Positions 41,327-50,188 of a stretch of DNA of 64,000 nucleotides are shown here, one piece after another. Source of the stretch: Neisseria weaveri (GTDB lineage Bacteria > Pseudomonadota > Gammaproteobacteria > Burkholderiales > Neisseriaceae); the NCBI RefSeq assembly GCF_900638685.1, contig NZ_LR134533.1:124001-188000 (forward strand). Reading direction: 5' to 3'. The notes beneath the pieces are model-generated. The model did no database searches, was not told the DNA's origin, and saw only the letters and a program-made list of their open reading frames with translations. The translations under genes and the position numbers were made by a program. Positions within the stretch are counted from its first letter, which is position 1, and every line of letters begins with the position of its first letter.

Positions 41327-43636
41327 TCAACTCGGTTTTTTTAATGGGTATAGTCGGCGGGTATCACCGCTGTTTTTCCAATAACTTCCTGTATCTTTAT
41401 TCGGCCATCCATAATCCGGACAAATCAAGGCATCACATAATTTCTCAACTAATCGAGCAAATTTTAATCCGTCTTGTGGATGAAGATTGAAAGAAAATTC
41501 GTTGAAATGCGCTCCTAATACATTTCTGGTTTGAGCTATTTGATTTATTTCTTTCAAGATTTCACCAATTTGTACTTCTGATGAATGATGGGATTGATCA
41601 CGTATTTCTACTTTTAACTCTTTCAACAACTTACCGTTTACCGCCCCTAATAAATCATTTAATACATAAGTATTTCCTATTTTTCTAGGAACAGCGCAAG
41701 AATACTTTAATGTTAAGAAATCTAATAAAGCTTCTAGAATAACACCTGATTTTCCTGTGATTGACTGAATATCAGGATCAGATTCTTCTAATAACTTTTT
41801 CAGTCTAACAACCTCTGGAATGGAACCAGATAAAGACATGCCATTATCTAATGACCAATGCTTTAACTCGACAAACTGGCAAACTTGTTCCGGCTTTAAA
41901 ACGCCCCAACGAAATTTTTCTCTCCATGGTCGGTAATGTGTAGTAACAATAGCATGTTGAAATTTTTGAATCACATCATAAATCATGGTAATAACACGCT
42001 CTACATGAGGCTCATCCACACTACCTAATACATCATCTAAAACTAGAATTTTCTGTTCTGGATTTTCACGTTCAGCTAGCGCCAAAAATACGCATAACCC
42101 TAAAGTGTCTAAATGTGAATCGCTAAAATAAACTTGTGGTGGCGTATTTTGTTTCCCTGCAAACTCCATAGCAATCTCCAAAGAGCCTCGTTTGGCTGCA
42201 TCTAGTGCCAAGGTAATTTTATCCAGTCCTTCTTTAGGGTGTATCAACTCATAAAGCTGTCCTACTCTTACTGAAATTGACCCGAGAATATGGTCAGTAT
42301 ACTTTTTGCGTTCAGATTCAATGATATTTAAGATCTTTTTTAAGCTAGGTAATGTCACACCTAATTCTTTAGCAACATTCTCACTGCCCTTTAAATCATC
42401 CAATGATCTACGTAATGTTTCTATAAAATTTTTGTTATCTACACATTTATCTGATTCTTGCCTCCAGGCATCTTTTTTACCTTGATTCTCTACAATCCAA
42501 CTTTGCCATTCGTTTGGATTATCTGGAATAGGAAAAGATGGAAGATCAAGATCTTGAATTTCAAGTGTATTAAAGCAGTAACCTTCCAATTGATTAAAGC
42601 TATCTTTAATATCTTTTAGAAAATCGTCTAGCCGTTGTTGTTGACTTTTTACTAGATCTTCATTTTTTAAAACAGATTGCTTAGCTATATTTAATTGCGA
42701 CAACAAACCATTTAATTCAATTCGCTTATTGACTTCTTCTACTAAATTTTCCGCATTTTCAGCACTTTCACAAAGTGGGCACACATTTACATTATCATGT
42801 TTGTGAAAGTATTTTTTTGCTGCTTGAAGAATATCCATTACTTCCAAATAATCTTCAGACGCCTTTTCTTTTATATCTCTTAGAATGGATTCAGCTTGTG
42901 ATAGCTTGAGTGTAGCTTCCTTTAACTCATTAGAGAGAAATAGAAATTTATCATAACCCCCTTCAATTTTATTCCAACATGATATTAAACCGTCAATATC
43001 ATTTTTTCTCTTCTCAAAATGTACTGAATCCTTTTTAGCTTCACTTTCTGCCCACAAAATAGCAGCGGGAAATGGACGATTTACTTGTTCCCAAAAATTT
43101 TCAATATTCTTTCTATTTGTGCTTACACGTGTTATTGCATTCTCAAAATCTTTAGTCTTATCGTTAATTAATTTTCTTAAACTTGCTTCTGACGCCTCAA
43201 TTCCAGATACATCAATAAAACGACTAATTTCTTTATAACGATCGGCTGGCTGTGCCGTAACCAATCTTAGAATTTCACTACGGCGTAATACCGATACTTT
43301 CGGCTTCAACTCTTCTTGATTAAGAAATACATTTTTCTTATCTAGAGATAACACACATGTTCCGTTTGAAGTTTCTAGTGTTACTTTAACATCTGTATAA
43401 GCTTTTCCCAATGAAGGCCAATATACTCTAGTAGAAGCACCAACTCCTCTTTTTTCCAATGAACCAATTTTACTGTTCCCAAGCAAATCAAAAGCATCTG
43501 AAATTGTAGATTTCCCTGTACCATTTTCTCCATAAATAATCATCAGCTTTTTACCCTTTTCAAACTTCAAAACAAAAGGCGTTACCGATCCTCTAAGATT
43601 TTCAATTGATAAGCTTTTCAATAAAACGGTTGACAT
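41327..43636 (-). CDS. SMC/RloC-like ABC ATPase with zinc-hook motif and possible HEPN tail
   Basis: This 769-residue protein has Walker A GENGTGKST near residue 38, a Q-loop region, a long coiled coil with a CPLC zinc-hook-like motif near 285, returning coiled coil, an ABC signature-like stretch (SDSHLDTLGLCVFLALA) near 505 and Walker B KILVLDDVLGSVDEPH near 530. The last ~150 residues are helical and contain RNVLGAH near 702, which fits the R-x(4-6)-H pattern of HEPN ribonucleases with a polar residue after R. The layout resembles RloC, an anticodon nuclease tied to restriction systems, but the sequence is not RloC in detail. It is AT-rich and coupled to mod. Confidence 0.75.
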   Translation of the reverse strand: MSTVLLKSLSIENLRGSVTPFVLKFEKGKKLMIIYGENGTGKSTISDAFDLLGNSKIGSLEKRGVGASTRVYWPSLGKAYTDVKVTLETSNGTCVLSLDKKNVFLNQEELKPKVSVLRRSEILRLVTAQPADRYKEISRFIDVSGIEASEASLRKLINDKTKDFENAITRVSTNRKNIENFWEQVNRPFPAAILWAESEAKKDSVHFEKRKNDIDGLISCWNKIEGGYDKFLFLSNELKEATLKLSQAESILRDIKEKASEDYLEVMDILQAAKKYFHKHDNVNVCPLCESAENAENLVEEVNKRIELNGLLSQLNIAKQSVLKNEDLVKSQQQRLDDFLKDIKDSFNQLEGYCFNTLEIQDLDLPSFPIPDNPNEWQSWIVENQGKKDAWRQESDKCVDNKNFIETLRRSLDDLKGSENVAKELGVTLPSLKKILNIIESERKKYTDHILGSISVRVGQLYELIHPKEGLDKITLALDAAKRGSLEIAMEFAGKQNTPPQVYFSDSHLDTLGLCVFLALAERENPEQKILVLDDVLGSVDEPHVERVITMIYDVIQKFQHAIVTTHYRPWREKFRWGVLKPEQVCQFVELKHWSLDNGMSLSGSIPEVVRLKKLLEESDPDIQSITGKSGVILEALLDFLTLKYSCAVPRKIGNTYVLNDLLGAVNGKLLKELKVEIRDQSHHSSEVQIGEILKEINQIAQTRNVLGAHFNEFSFNLHPQDGLKFARLVEKLCDALICPDYGWPNKDTGSYWKNSGDTRRLYPLKKPS

Positions 43637-43638
43637 TT

Positions 43639-43833
43639 TTACTCCCCTGCTTCTGCTTTTTCTTTATCAATAGCTTTTTCAACTGCCAATAACCAATCCT
43701 CTGGCTTCATGACTCCTGCAATTATTTTTTCTTTGTACTGCTCTAGGTCAGAAGCTAAAAATAATTTTTTCTCAAATAAAACAGGGGAAATCAACTCGAT
43801 TAATTCTTCACTTGGTGATTTCATTTTTACCAT
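43639..43833 (-). CDS. Small protein of unknown function in the defence operon
   Basis: The 64-residue acidic helical product begins MVKMKSPSEELIELISPVLF and ends in KAIDKEKAEAGE. Its start overlaps the KTSC gene by seven bases and its stop lies two bases before the ATPase start, with GGGGAG of its last codons serving as the ATPase ribosome binding site. The tight packing implies it is translated. I recognise no family; a small partner or regulator of the ATPase is an obvious guess but only a guess. Confidence 0.6.
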   Translation of the reverse strand: MVKMKSPSEELIELISPVLFEKKLFLASDLEQYKEKIIAGVMKPEDWLLAVEKAIDKEKAEAGE

Positions 43834-44057
43834 TTCCTTTCATAATTATTTTTCACTACAGATGAAATATAAGAATTAAGGCCTATGCCTTGTATTGCTA
43901 AATTTTTCATATGATCTACCATATATCTACCCGGTCTTATATATGTATATAAATAATTTCTACATCGACCATTCTTGAATACAACATGAATTGAATCCTC
44001 AAATATCTGATAAGAAACGACATTAGAATTACCAGAACGATTTTGATAAAGCTTCAT
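43827..44057 (-). CDS. KTSC-domain protein
   Basis: The 76-residue product starts MKLYQNRSGNSNVVSYQIFE and contains DSIHVVFKNG, a short Tyr-rich strand and MKNLAIQGIGLNSYISSVV. This is the pattern of the small KTSC domain (named after the C-terminus of some lysyl-tRNA synthetases): xSYxIxxDSIxVxFxNG followed by LAxxGxGLNSYI. Its function is not known. The ATG at 44057 overlaps the helicase stop as ATGA; an earlier GTG at 44072 is less likely. Confidence 0.8.
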   Translation of the reverse strand: MKLYQNRSGNSNVVSYQIFEDSIHVVFKNGRCRNYLYTYIRPGRYMVDHMKNLAIQGIGLNSYISSVVKNNYERKW

Positions 44058-46948
44058 CGTATTATCTCCCACTCAATAAAAAACATTTCTTCTTCCTCCA
44101 CTTGCTGTTGCAAATTTTGTTCTAGCTCTTCAATCAGTTCATTCCGCTGATTTTCAATGTCATCCTGCCTGTCAAACAATTCACGCCGCTGTTTAGTGCG
44201 CTTACTTTCCAATTCCCGCTTTTTTTTCTGCCAAGCGAGTTTTTCTTCCAATGTGGCGGCAGTAGTGGCGGTCCGGCGGATTTCTTTGATTTGCCGGTCG
44301 GTTTCTTTGATTTCTTGTTCCAATCCATGTTTAAGATCATCTGCCCAATCGTCCAGCTTTTGTACTTCTTGTTCAAAGTAATCAAGATTACGTTGTTGCG
44401 CTTCATTCAGTACGTCTTGACGGCGTGCGGCGATGTCTTGGGATAAGGCCGTCTGAATCCGTGGCGGCTGGGTGATGAGTGTTTGACTGGCAGGTAAACC
44501 AAGCAGCTTTTCCGGGTCGGCTTCTTGCAAGATTTCACCGTTATCGGTGATAGCGGCAATCAGCAAATACTGTTCTTGGTTGTTAAAAGCACGAATGGTA
44601 ACGAGCTTGGCAATTAACTGCCCGCTTTGCCCGATATAAGGCTCCAAGGTGCTGATTCTGCCGTGTTGTTTCTGATATTCACCGTAATCAAATACCAATT
44701 TGGCTGGCGGGCAATGGCAGGACTTGGCTTGTTCAAGCAGGACTTGCGCTAGCGGATGGCTGATGCGATAGAGATATGCAGTTCCACTTTGGCGGGGCAG
44801 CTCATAACGGCCTGTGGGAATATGGCCCAGGCCGTCTGAAAGGTTTTCAGGTAGCCCGTTCAAGGTAAAACCCTGTGCATCAAAGGTGGCGTGTTCGCCC
44901 AGTGCGCTTCGGGTAAAGTTGAGCAGCAATTTTTCGTATTTGCTGCGGGTGCGCTCGCTATCATCAGCTCGGATTTTGAGTTTTGCTTGCACTTCTTCGT
45001 CGAAATTTTCCAGCAGGGTTTGGCGGGTTTGGGTCATGGCCGCGCTGATCTCGCCGGAGAGTTCTTGTTGCAGTGCATCAAAACTGGTTTTAATTTCATC
45101 GGGCTGACGGCAGTGGCGGTAGATATCGGCAATGCGGCGTTCGATATCCACACCTGAACCGATAGCACCAAGCACTTCGTCGCTGGCACCGAATACGCCT
45201 TCAAAAAGCTGGAACTTTTCTGACAGCAGTTCGTAAACACGGGCGTCGGCTTCGTTGCTTTTATCCAAAAAGTTCACCACAACCACATCGTGTTTTTGCC
45301 CGTAGCGGTGACAACGCCCGATACGCTGTTCGATACGTTGCGGGTTCCACGGCAAATCATAGTTGATGACCAACGAGCAAAATTGCAGGTTGATGCCTTC
45401 GGCACCGGCTTCGGTGGCAATCATGATGGTGGCGTGTTCTTTAAAATGCTCGACAAGAGCGGCGCGGGTATCGGCGGTTTTGGAACCTGTGATTTTGTCG
45501 CTGCCTTCGTGTTTTTTGAGCCAGTTTTTGTAGATGGTTTGGGCTTGCGGCCCACTGTTGGTGCCATTAAAGAGTACGATACCGTCGCCGTTTTCACCTG
45601 CATAGGTACTTTTGGATAAGCATTCAAGCAGGTATTCTTGGGTGCGTTTCGATTCGGTAAAGATAATGGCTTTTTGTGCCGCACCTAAGCGTTTAAGCTC
45701 GGCAAAGGCTTTTTCTAACGCACCAAACAATGCTTTGCCTTTGGCATCTTCACGGATATTTTGTGCCAAGGTTTTAAAATAATTGAGTTCTTCGATTTCT
45801 TCGGTTATGGCTTGGTATTGGTCGCGAGTTAAGCTGGGTGTGTCACCATTTTCGTTTTCCCATTCTTCTGCAGTTTCATCCAAGCTTTCATAATCTTCAT
45901 CCAGCGTTTCGACGAGATCCGTTGTATCTGCCTCATTCAATACGCCTTGCAAACGTTTGCTCATGGTATCCAAGGCACCGGCGATGGCACGGCTGCTCGA
46001 AGCCAATAATTTCCATAGCACCAGTGAAATCAGTTGTCTTTGTCCTTGCGGCATGGCTTGCAGATTAGGACGGCGCAAATACTCTGCTACCAATGCAGAA
46101 AGTGCTTTCTCTTCATCTGATGGTGTGAATTCCTGAACAATCGCAAGACGTGCGGTATAAGGAACATAGGCTTGTACTTGACGGCGCAACGTGCGTTTGC
46201 AAACCGCTTGTAAACGCTGACGTAGGTTTTGCAGGCTTTGCTTCGAAGGTTTTGTGCCGAACTGACTGCGAAAGCTGTCCAAATCGCCAAATACATGCTG
46301 ATCAATGATGCTAACCAAGCCATACAGTTCCAAAAGCGAGTTTTGCAGCGGTGTGGCAGTCAAAAGCACTTTGGCATGTACATTAATAAGCGCTTCTTGC
46401 AAGGTTTTGGCAATCACATTGCCTTTTTTATAGACATTGCGCAGGCGGTGTGCCTCGTCAAGCACCACCAAATCCCAATCAACAGCTTTCAAGTCATCGG
46501 CTTTAGACTTGGCAAATTGATAAGAACAAATAATCGGTGCGTTTTGACGAAAAGGATTTTTACCTTGTTTTTTGATGGCGTTATAACTCTTGGCCTCCAA
46601 AATCATGCCTTGCAAGCCGAATTTTTCTTGTAACTCTTGGTGCCATTGTTTGCGTAAATTGGCGGGCGTGATGATGAGAAGATTACGTTTGCGCTCCGCC
46701 CAATGCTGCAAAATCACTAAGCCGGCTTCAATCGTTTTACCCAATCCCACCTCATCCGCCAAAATTACGCCTTTGGACAATGGGTTTCGACAGGCAAACA
46801 AGGCGGCATCGACTTGATGCGGGTTTAAGTCCACCTGAGAATCTACCAAAGTAGAGGCAAGAGATTCTATAGTGCCGTTTTGTGCCTGCCTGGTCAGTTG
46901 CCAAGCAAAATATTTAGACTGATGGGGGGTAAATTTGCTTTGCTGCAT
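44054..46948 (-). CDS. SNF2/RapA-type helicase of the defence operon
   Basis: The 964-residue protein is a superfamily 2 SNF2-type ATPase. Motif I is ILADEVGLGKTIEAGLVILQ near residue 65, the DEAH box is LVVLDEAHRLRN near 160, motif III is LLTATPLQNSLLELYG, motif V is EAGAEGINLQFCSLVINYDL and motif VI is RIGRCHRYGQ near 540. The last ~130 residues are a charged coiled coil. It resembles the helicases of DISARM (DrmD) and of restriction-linked operons, which move on duplex DNA. It is the first gene of the operon, behind a good promoter, with the KTSC gene overlapping its stop. Confidence 0.88.
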   Translation of the reverse strand: MQQSKFTPHQSKYFAWQLTRQAQNGTIESLASTLVDSQVDLNPHQVDAALFACRNPLSKGVILADEVGLGKTIEAGLVILQHWAERKRNLLIITPANLRKQWHQELQEKFGLQGMILEAKSYNAIKKQGKNPFRQNAPIICSYQFAKSKADDLKAVDWDLVVLDEAHRLRNVYKKGNVIAKTLQEALINVHAKVLLTATPLQNSLLELYGLVSIIDQHVFGDLDSFRSQFGTKPSKQSLQNLRQRLQAVCKRTLRRQVQAYVPYTARLAIVQEFTPSDEEKALSALVAEYLRRPNLQAMPQGQRQLISLVLWKLLASSSRAIAGALDTMSKRLQGVLNEADTTDLVETLDEDYESLDETAEEWENENGDTPSLTRDQYQAITEEIEELNYFKTLAQNIREDAKGKALFGALEKAFAELKRLGAAQKAIIFTESKRTQEYLLECLSKSTYAGENGDGIVLFNGTNSGPQAQTIYKNWLKKHEGSDKITGSKTADTRAALVEHFKEHATIMIATEAGAEGINLQFCSLVINYDLPWNPQRIEQRIGRCHRYGQKHDVVVVNFLDKSNEADARVYELLSEKFQLFEGVFGASDEVLGAIGSGVDIERRIADIYRHCRQPDEIKTSFDALQQELSGEISAAMTQTRQTLLENFDEEVQAKLKIRADDSERTRSKYEKLLLNFTRSALGEHATFDAQGFTLNGLPENLSDGLGHIPTGRYELPRQSGTAYLYRISHPLAQVLLEQAKSCHCPPAKLVFDYGEYQKQHGRISTLEPYIGQSGQLIAKLVTIRAFNNQEQYLLIAAITDNGEILQEADPEKLLGLPASQTLITQPPRIQTALSQDIAARRQDVLNEAQQRNLDYFEQEVQKLDDWADDLKHGLEQEIKETDRQIKEIRRTATTAATLEEKLAWQKKKRELESKRTKQRRELFDRQDDIENQRNELIEELEQNLQQQVEEEEMFFIEWEIIR

Positions 46949-46983
46949 AAGTTTTCCAAAATTTTATTTTTAAAATTAGCCTT

Positions 46984-47012
46984 ATAGTAAAATTCAGTTC
47001 ATTTCTTGTCAA
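46984..47012 (-). promoter_or_regulatory. Promoter of the defence operon
   Basis: On the minus strand TTGACA (47012-47007) and TACTAT (46989-46984) are separated by 17 bases, about 36 bases before the helicase ATG. The -35 is perfect and the -10 matches four of six. It lies just after the cas3 stop codon, so the island brings its own promoter and need not rely on cas3 read-through. Confidence 0.7.
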
Positions 47013-47037
47013 TATTTATATTTTAAAGATGATAATT

Positions 47038-49332
47038 TTAAAAAACCAGCGTTTCTGCTTTCAAAAATTCCACATCCTCCCACCACAACCCCGCCACTTC
47101 ATCATACAAATCCAACCCAATCAGGCTGTAAAACTGTTTCCCAAACCGATTTTCGTTAACCGTTTCTATCCGCCCTGCTTTGAACAGGGCTCGCAAAGCT
47201 TTTTCGGGGATTTGCACGGTGTAATATTGAAGTTCACGCAAAATGCTGCCGATTTGGTCGGCATGGCGCAGGCTGTCGATCAGGCGTTCGGCTTCTTGGT
47301 CGAACGGGATAATCAGCGGCTGCATATGGGTTTCGATCATGCGGAATTTTTGGGCGATGGTTTGGAAGGGGAAATTGAGGCTGTTGCCTGCCTTCTTGTG
47401 CATTTCAAGAATGCCTTTGCTATCTAATTCTTTGCCTTTTTCTTCGTAAACGCGCTGGAAATAGCGGCGGATGGCTTGCGGCGACAATAGGTCGTCCGCG
47501 TGGTGGCGCACGACTTCGCGCATGGAGGCGGAGAGCAAGCCGAGTTCGGACGGGGCTTTCCATTGTTCTTCGGGTTTGAACACCCAGACGAAGCTGCTTT
47601 CAGACGGCCTTTTGCCTTCGCGGTTGCAGCGTCCGGCGGCTTGGGCAACGCTGTCCAATCCGGCTTCGGCGCGCATGACTAAGGGGAAATCGACATCTAC
47701 GCCTGCTTCGATAAGCGATGTGGCGATCACGCGGCAGGGTTCGCTGTTTTTCAGACGGCCTCGGATGGTTTCTAACACTTGGCTGCGGTGTTTGGCGCAC
47801 ATCAAGGTGGTAAGGTGGAAAACGCCCTCAAGCTGTTTGGCGCTGTCGTACAGGCTGCGGGCGTGGCGGCGGTTGTTGACGATAATGAGGATTTGCTTGT
47901 GCTGTGTGAGCTTTTCGAGCAAATCGGCATCGGTTTGGAGGCCGATATGCTGCACGGTGGTGCGGCGCAGTTTGTCGAACAATTCGGCGGGATTGGGGGC
48001 CAGCTCGCGTGTGTTTTCGAAGCCGCGATAAAAGCCGTGTTCAGCTTGAGTGGCGGGCTGGGTGGCGGTACACATAACGACGGAGCAGTGATAATTACGC
48101 GCCAACTCTTTAATGACCTGCATGATGGGCAGCAACAGTTTGAGCGGCAGCATTTGTGCCTCGTCAAGAATAATCACGCTGCCGGAGATGTTGTGCAGCT
48201 TGCGGCAGCGTGAAGAGCGATCGGCAAACAGGGATTCGAAAAACTGCACGGCGGTGGTAACGACAACGGGCATATCCCAGTTTTCGGAGGCTTGCCGCAG
48301 TTTGTCTTTGCTGTGCTGGTCTTTGAGTTTGCTGTCGTCAAATGTGCTGTGGTGCTCCAGCACGGCGGCCTCGCCCAGATCGCCGAAGGCTTTGCGGAAC
48401 TCGGCGGCGTTTTGCTCGATGATGCTGGTAAAGGGAATCACATAAATCACGCGGCGCATGCCGTGCCGCTTGGCATGTTCGAGGGCGAAGGCCATCGAAG
48501 TGAAGGTTTTGCCGCCACCGGTTGGCACGGTGAGGGTAAACAGCCCCGGCGCTTGCTCCGCCTGCCTCACGGCGTGGTCGAGAATATCGCTGCGCAGGCG
48601 GTTTAGGGCGGCATTGCGCTTTTCTTCTTCTGTGTGCTGCGGCTTTTCGGCAATATGCCGTCTGAAATCGCCGATAAAGCGGTTAAAGCGTTGTTGCAGC
48701 TGCAATAAATCGGGATGACCGCCGCGCTGCACGGTTTTATCTTCCAAGCCCGCATAAAAGGCTTCGGTGTCGAGATAATCGGCATCGACCAAGCAGGAAT
48801 ACAGCATGCGGGTAAAGAAGGCGTAAGAGAAAAAGGGATGGTGTTTGTCAGCCTGCAAGGGGGACGCGGGCAAAGTTTGCGGCAGGCTGATGTCCTGCTG
48901 CCACACCTCATCCGGCTCGGGAATATCGTGAATGCCTTTGCCGAATGGCACGGCCAAGCGTTGGGTTAAGGTGCGGCGGTTATCGCCCTCGCTGTTTCCG
49001 TTTGCCAAGCCTGCGTGATGGCCGGCAATGCAAAACGCCATCAACTTGCCCTGCAACCCCCAACGCTCGAAAGCGATTTTTGCGCCAGCCGTGGCATGGT
49101 CAACCGATGGCCCACCATGCAGGCGGCGGTTAAATTCCGGCGTGTATTTGCCCAAATCGTGCAATTGGCCGGTATAACGCGCCATTTCCTCCGCACCAAA
49201 AAAAGCGGCAAACCTTGCAGCCGCCTCACCCACATTGTGGGCATGGCTGCGCATGGTTTGCCAGTATTCGTAAGGTTGGTTTTCGGCGGAATGGGCGTAG
49301 TAAGTTCGGATAAGCCGAGTATCCACAGACAT
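47038..49332 (-). CDS. cas3: CRISPR helicase-nuclease Cas3 (type I-C), separated from the rest of the operon
   Basis: This ~764-residue protein has an N-terminal HD nuclease (RSHAHNVGE, LHDLGKYTPEFNRRLHGG, VDHATAGAK, AGHHAGL) and a helicase with TVPTGGGKTFTSMAFALEHA, the box VIILDEAQMLPLKLLLPIMQ, MCTATQPATQ and a late region with ASLIEAG-like VIATSLIEAGVDVDFPLVMR and AGRCNREGK. It cuts and degrades target DNA after Cascade binding. I start it at ATG 49332 (MSVDTRLIRTYYAHSAENQP); a TTG at 49371 is less likely. In most I-C loci cas5 follows directly; here 11.3 kb of other genes intervene. Confidence 0.93.
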   Translation of the reverse strand: MSVDTRLIRTYYAHSAENQPYEYWQTMRSHAHNVGEAAARFAAFFGAEEMARYTGQLHDLGKYTPEFNRRLHGGPSVDHATAGAKIAFERWGLQGKLMAFCIAGHHAGLANGNSEGDNRRTLTQRLAVPFGKGIHDIPEPDEVWQQDISLPQTLPASPLQADKHHPFFSYAFFTRMLYSCLVDADYLDTEAFYAGLEDKTVQRGGHPDLLQLQQRFNRFIGDFRRHIAEKPQHTEEEKRNAALNRLRSDILDHAVRQAEQAPGLFTLTVPTGGGKTFTSMAFALEHAKRHGMRRVIYVIPFTSIIEQNAAEFRKAFGDLGEAAVLEHHSTFDDSKLKDQHSKDKLRQASENWDMPVVVTTAVQFFESLFADRSSRCRKLHNISGSVIILDEAQMLPLKLLLPIMQVIKELARNYHCSVVMCTATQPATQAEHGFYRGFENTRELAPNPAELFDKLRRTTVQHIGLQTDADLLEKLTQHKQILIIVNNRRHARSLYDSAKQLEGVFHLTTLMCAKHRSQVLETIRGRLKNSEPCRVIATSLIEAGVDVDFPLVMRAEAGLDSVAQAAGRCNREGKRPSESSFVWVFKPEEQWKAPSELGLLSASMREVVRHHADDLLSPQAIRRYFQRVYEEKGKELDSKGILEMHKKAGNSLNFPFQTIAQKFRMIETHMQPLIIPFDQEAERLIDSLRHADQIGSILRELQYYTVQIPEKALRALFKAGRIETVNENRFGKQFYSLIGLDLYDEVAGLWWEDVEFLKAETLVF

Positions 49333-49360
49333 TCTCCAATGTATTTTTATTATTTCTGCA

Positions 49361-49630
49361 TTAACTAACAAGTGAGAAATATATCATATTTTTCAGCTTT
49401 TCAATGGAAACACCGATTTTGTCGTATTCCCGCCATAATTGTTTGGCAGATGCAACGCCCAAACGGTTTTTATTTCGCTCTAAAGCCTTTCCGAGTTCTT
49501 GTTGTCGCGAATTAAGAGTGTCCGTTGCCAACTTCACTGTATTCATGGCCTTTCCGACATTAGTCAGGCCGGATAATGCACCGCCTACAGCCGCAAAAAC
49601 CGTTATCGAAACACCTAAATCGGTCGCCAT
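49361..49630 (-). pseudogene. N-terminal fragment of a phage tape measure protein
   Basis: The 89-residue frame starts MATDLGVSITVFAAVGGALS and continues GLTNVGKAMNTVKLATDTLN with many Gln, Lys and Leu, which is how tape measure proteins of P2- and lambda-type neisserial phages begin. After LWREYDKIGVSIEKLK it diverges into KNMIYFSLVS and stops, so hundreds of residues are missing. The start has its usual character but the gene is cut off next to cas3. It marks a second phage remnant, at the other side of the CRISPR-Cas region. Confidence 0.7.
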
Positions 49631-49672
49631 GTGTTAATATCCTAGAAATACTTATATAGAAGGAAAATAGCT

Positions 49673-49867
49673 ATGAACGTTGGAGCAGCTATTGCAGCAA
49701 TAGCTTTTGGTTTATTCACAACCGGCGGATTTCCATTGCTTCTAATTGTACTGGTACCGGCTATTATTTGGATTTTATGGCCTATATTCCAAAAAGAACC
49801 CGAATCAAACGGCTGGTGCAGAGACCTTCAACGGGAAATCGAAGAAAAACGCCGCCAGCAGTCCTAA
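49673..49867 (+). CDS. Small membrane protein
   Basis: The 64-residue product has a long hydrophobic stretch from residue 3 to about 38 (AAIAAIAFGLFTTGGFPLLL then IVLVPAIIWILWPIF), enough for one or two membrane helices, followed by a charged cytoplasmic end (CRDLQREIEEKRRQQS). AGAAGGA precedes the ATG. It lies on the opposite strand between two phage tail remnants. I recognise no family. It may be cargo of the lost phage. Confidence 0.65.
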   Translation: MNVGAAIAAIAFGLFTTGGFPLLLIVLVPAIIWILWPIFQKEPESNGWCRDLQREIEEKRRQQS

Positions 49868-49870
49868 CCG

Positions 49871-50042
49871 TCAAATACCTTTCCTGTAACCCGCCTTAAT
49901 TTGGCGGGTTGCTTCTTTTTTGAAACCCTCAAAATCGTCCAAAGACAAATCTTCTATGGCCGGCCAACAACGGCCAACCAAACCACCACGCCATATCGGC
50001 ATCAGCCGACAGCAGACGTTGGTTCATTTCCGCTCTGCTCAC
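49871..50042 (-). pseudogene. Frameshifted remnant of a phage tail chaperone-type protein
   Basis: One minus-strand frame reads VSRAEMNQRLLSADADMAWW then FGWP and, one base over, the next frame continues PAIEDLSLDDFEGFKKEATR then QIKAGYRKG before TGA at 49873-49871. Joined, the two halves look like the small GpE-type or tail-assembly proteins encoded just before tape measure genes (short acidic start, FGW motif, LSLDDF, basic end). The order, followed by the tape measure fragment, fits. The frame break could be decay or, less likely, a retained frameshift site. Confidence 0.5.
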
Positions 50043-50131
50043 CGGCGTATAATTTTGCTTATTTCGATACGGCGCGAAAAAATTCTTGATATTTAAAAGT
50101 TAATATGTATATATTTAAAATAAATATATAG

Positions 50132-50162
50132 GCCGTCTGGAAAATACCACTTTCAGACGGCC
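50132..50162. terminator. DUS inverted pair with one variant arm
   Basis: GGCCGTCTGGAAA and TTTCAGACGGCC pair around a short loop. The first arm has G for A at the ninth position of the DUS core. It lies behind the DUF3465 gene, which ends at 50189. Confidence 0.7.
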
Positions 50163-50188
50163 TATATATAAACCAAGATTAAAATTTC

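Noticed and set aside
43827..44057. KTSC protein as antitoxin of RhuM or the ATPase
   Set aside because: Only the small size suggests it; no DNA-binding or antitoxin motif is visible.
35707..46948. Restriction island as a DISARM or BREX system
   Set aside because: It has a SNF2 helicase and methylase but no DUF1998 protein or PLD protein as in DISARM, and no PglZ or BrxC as in BREX. The type III Mod-Res pair defines it better.
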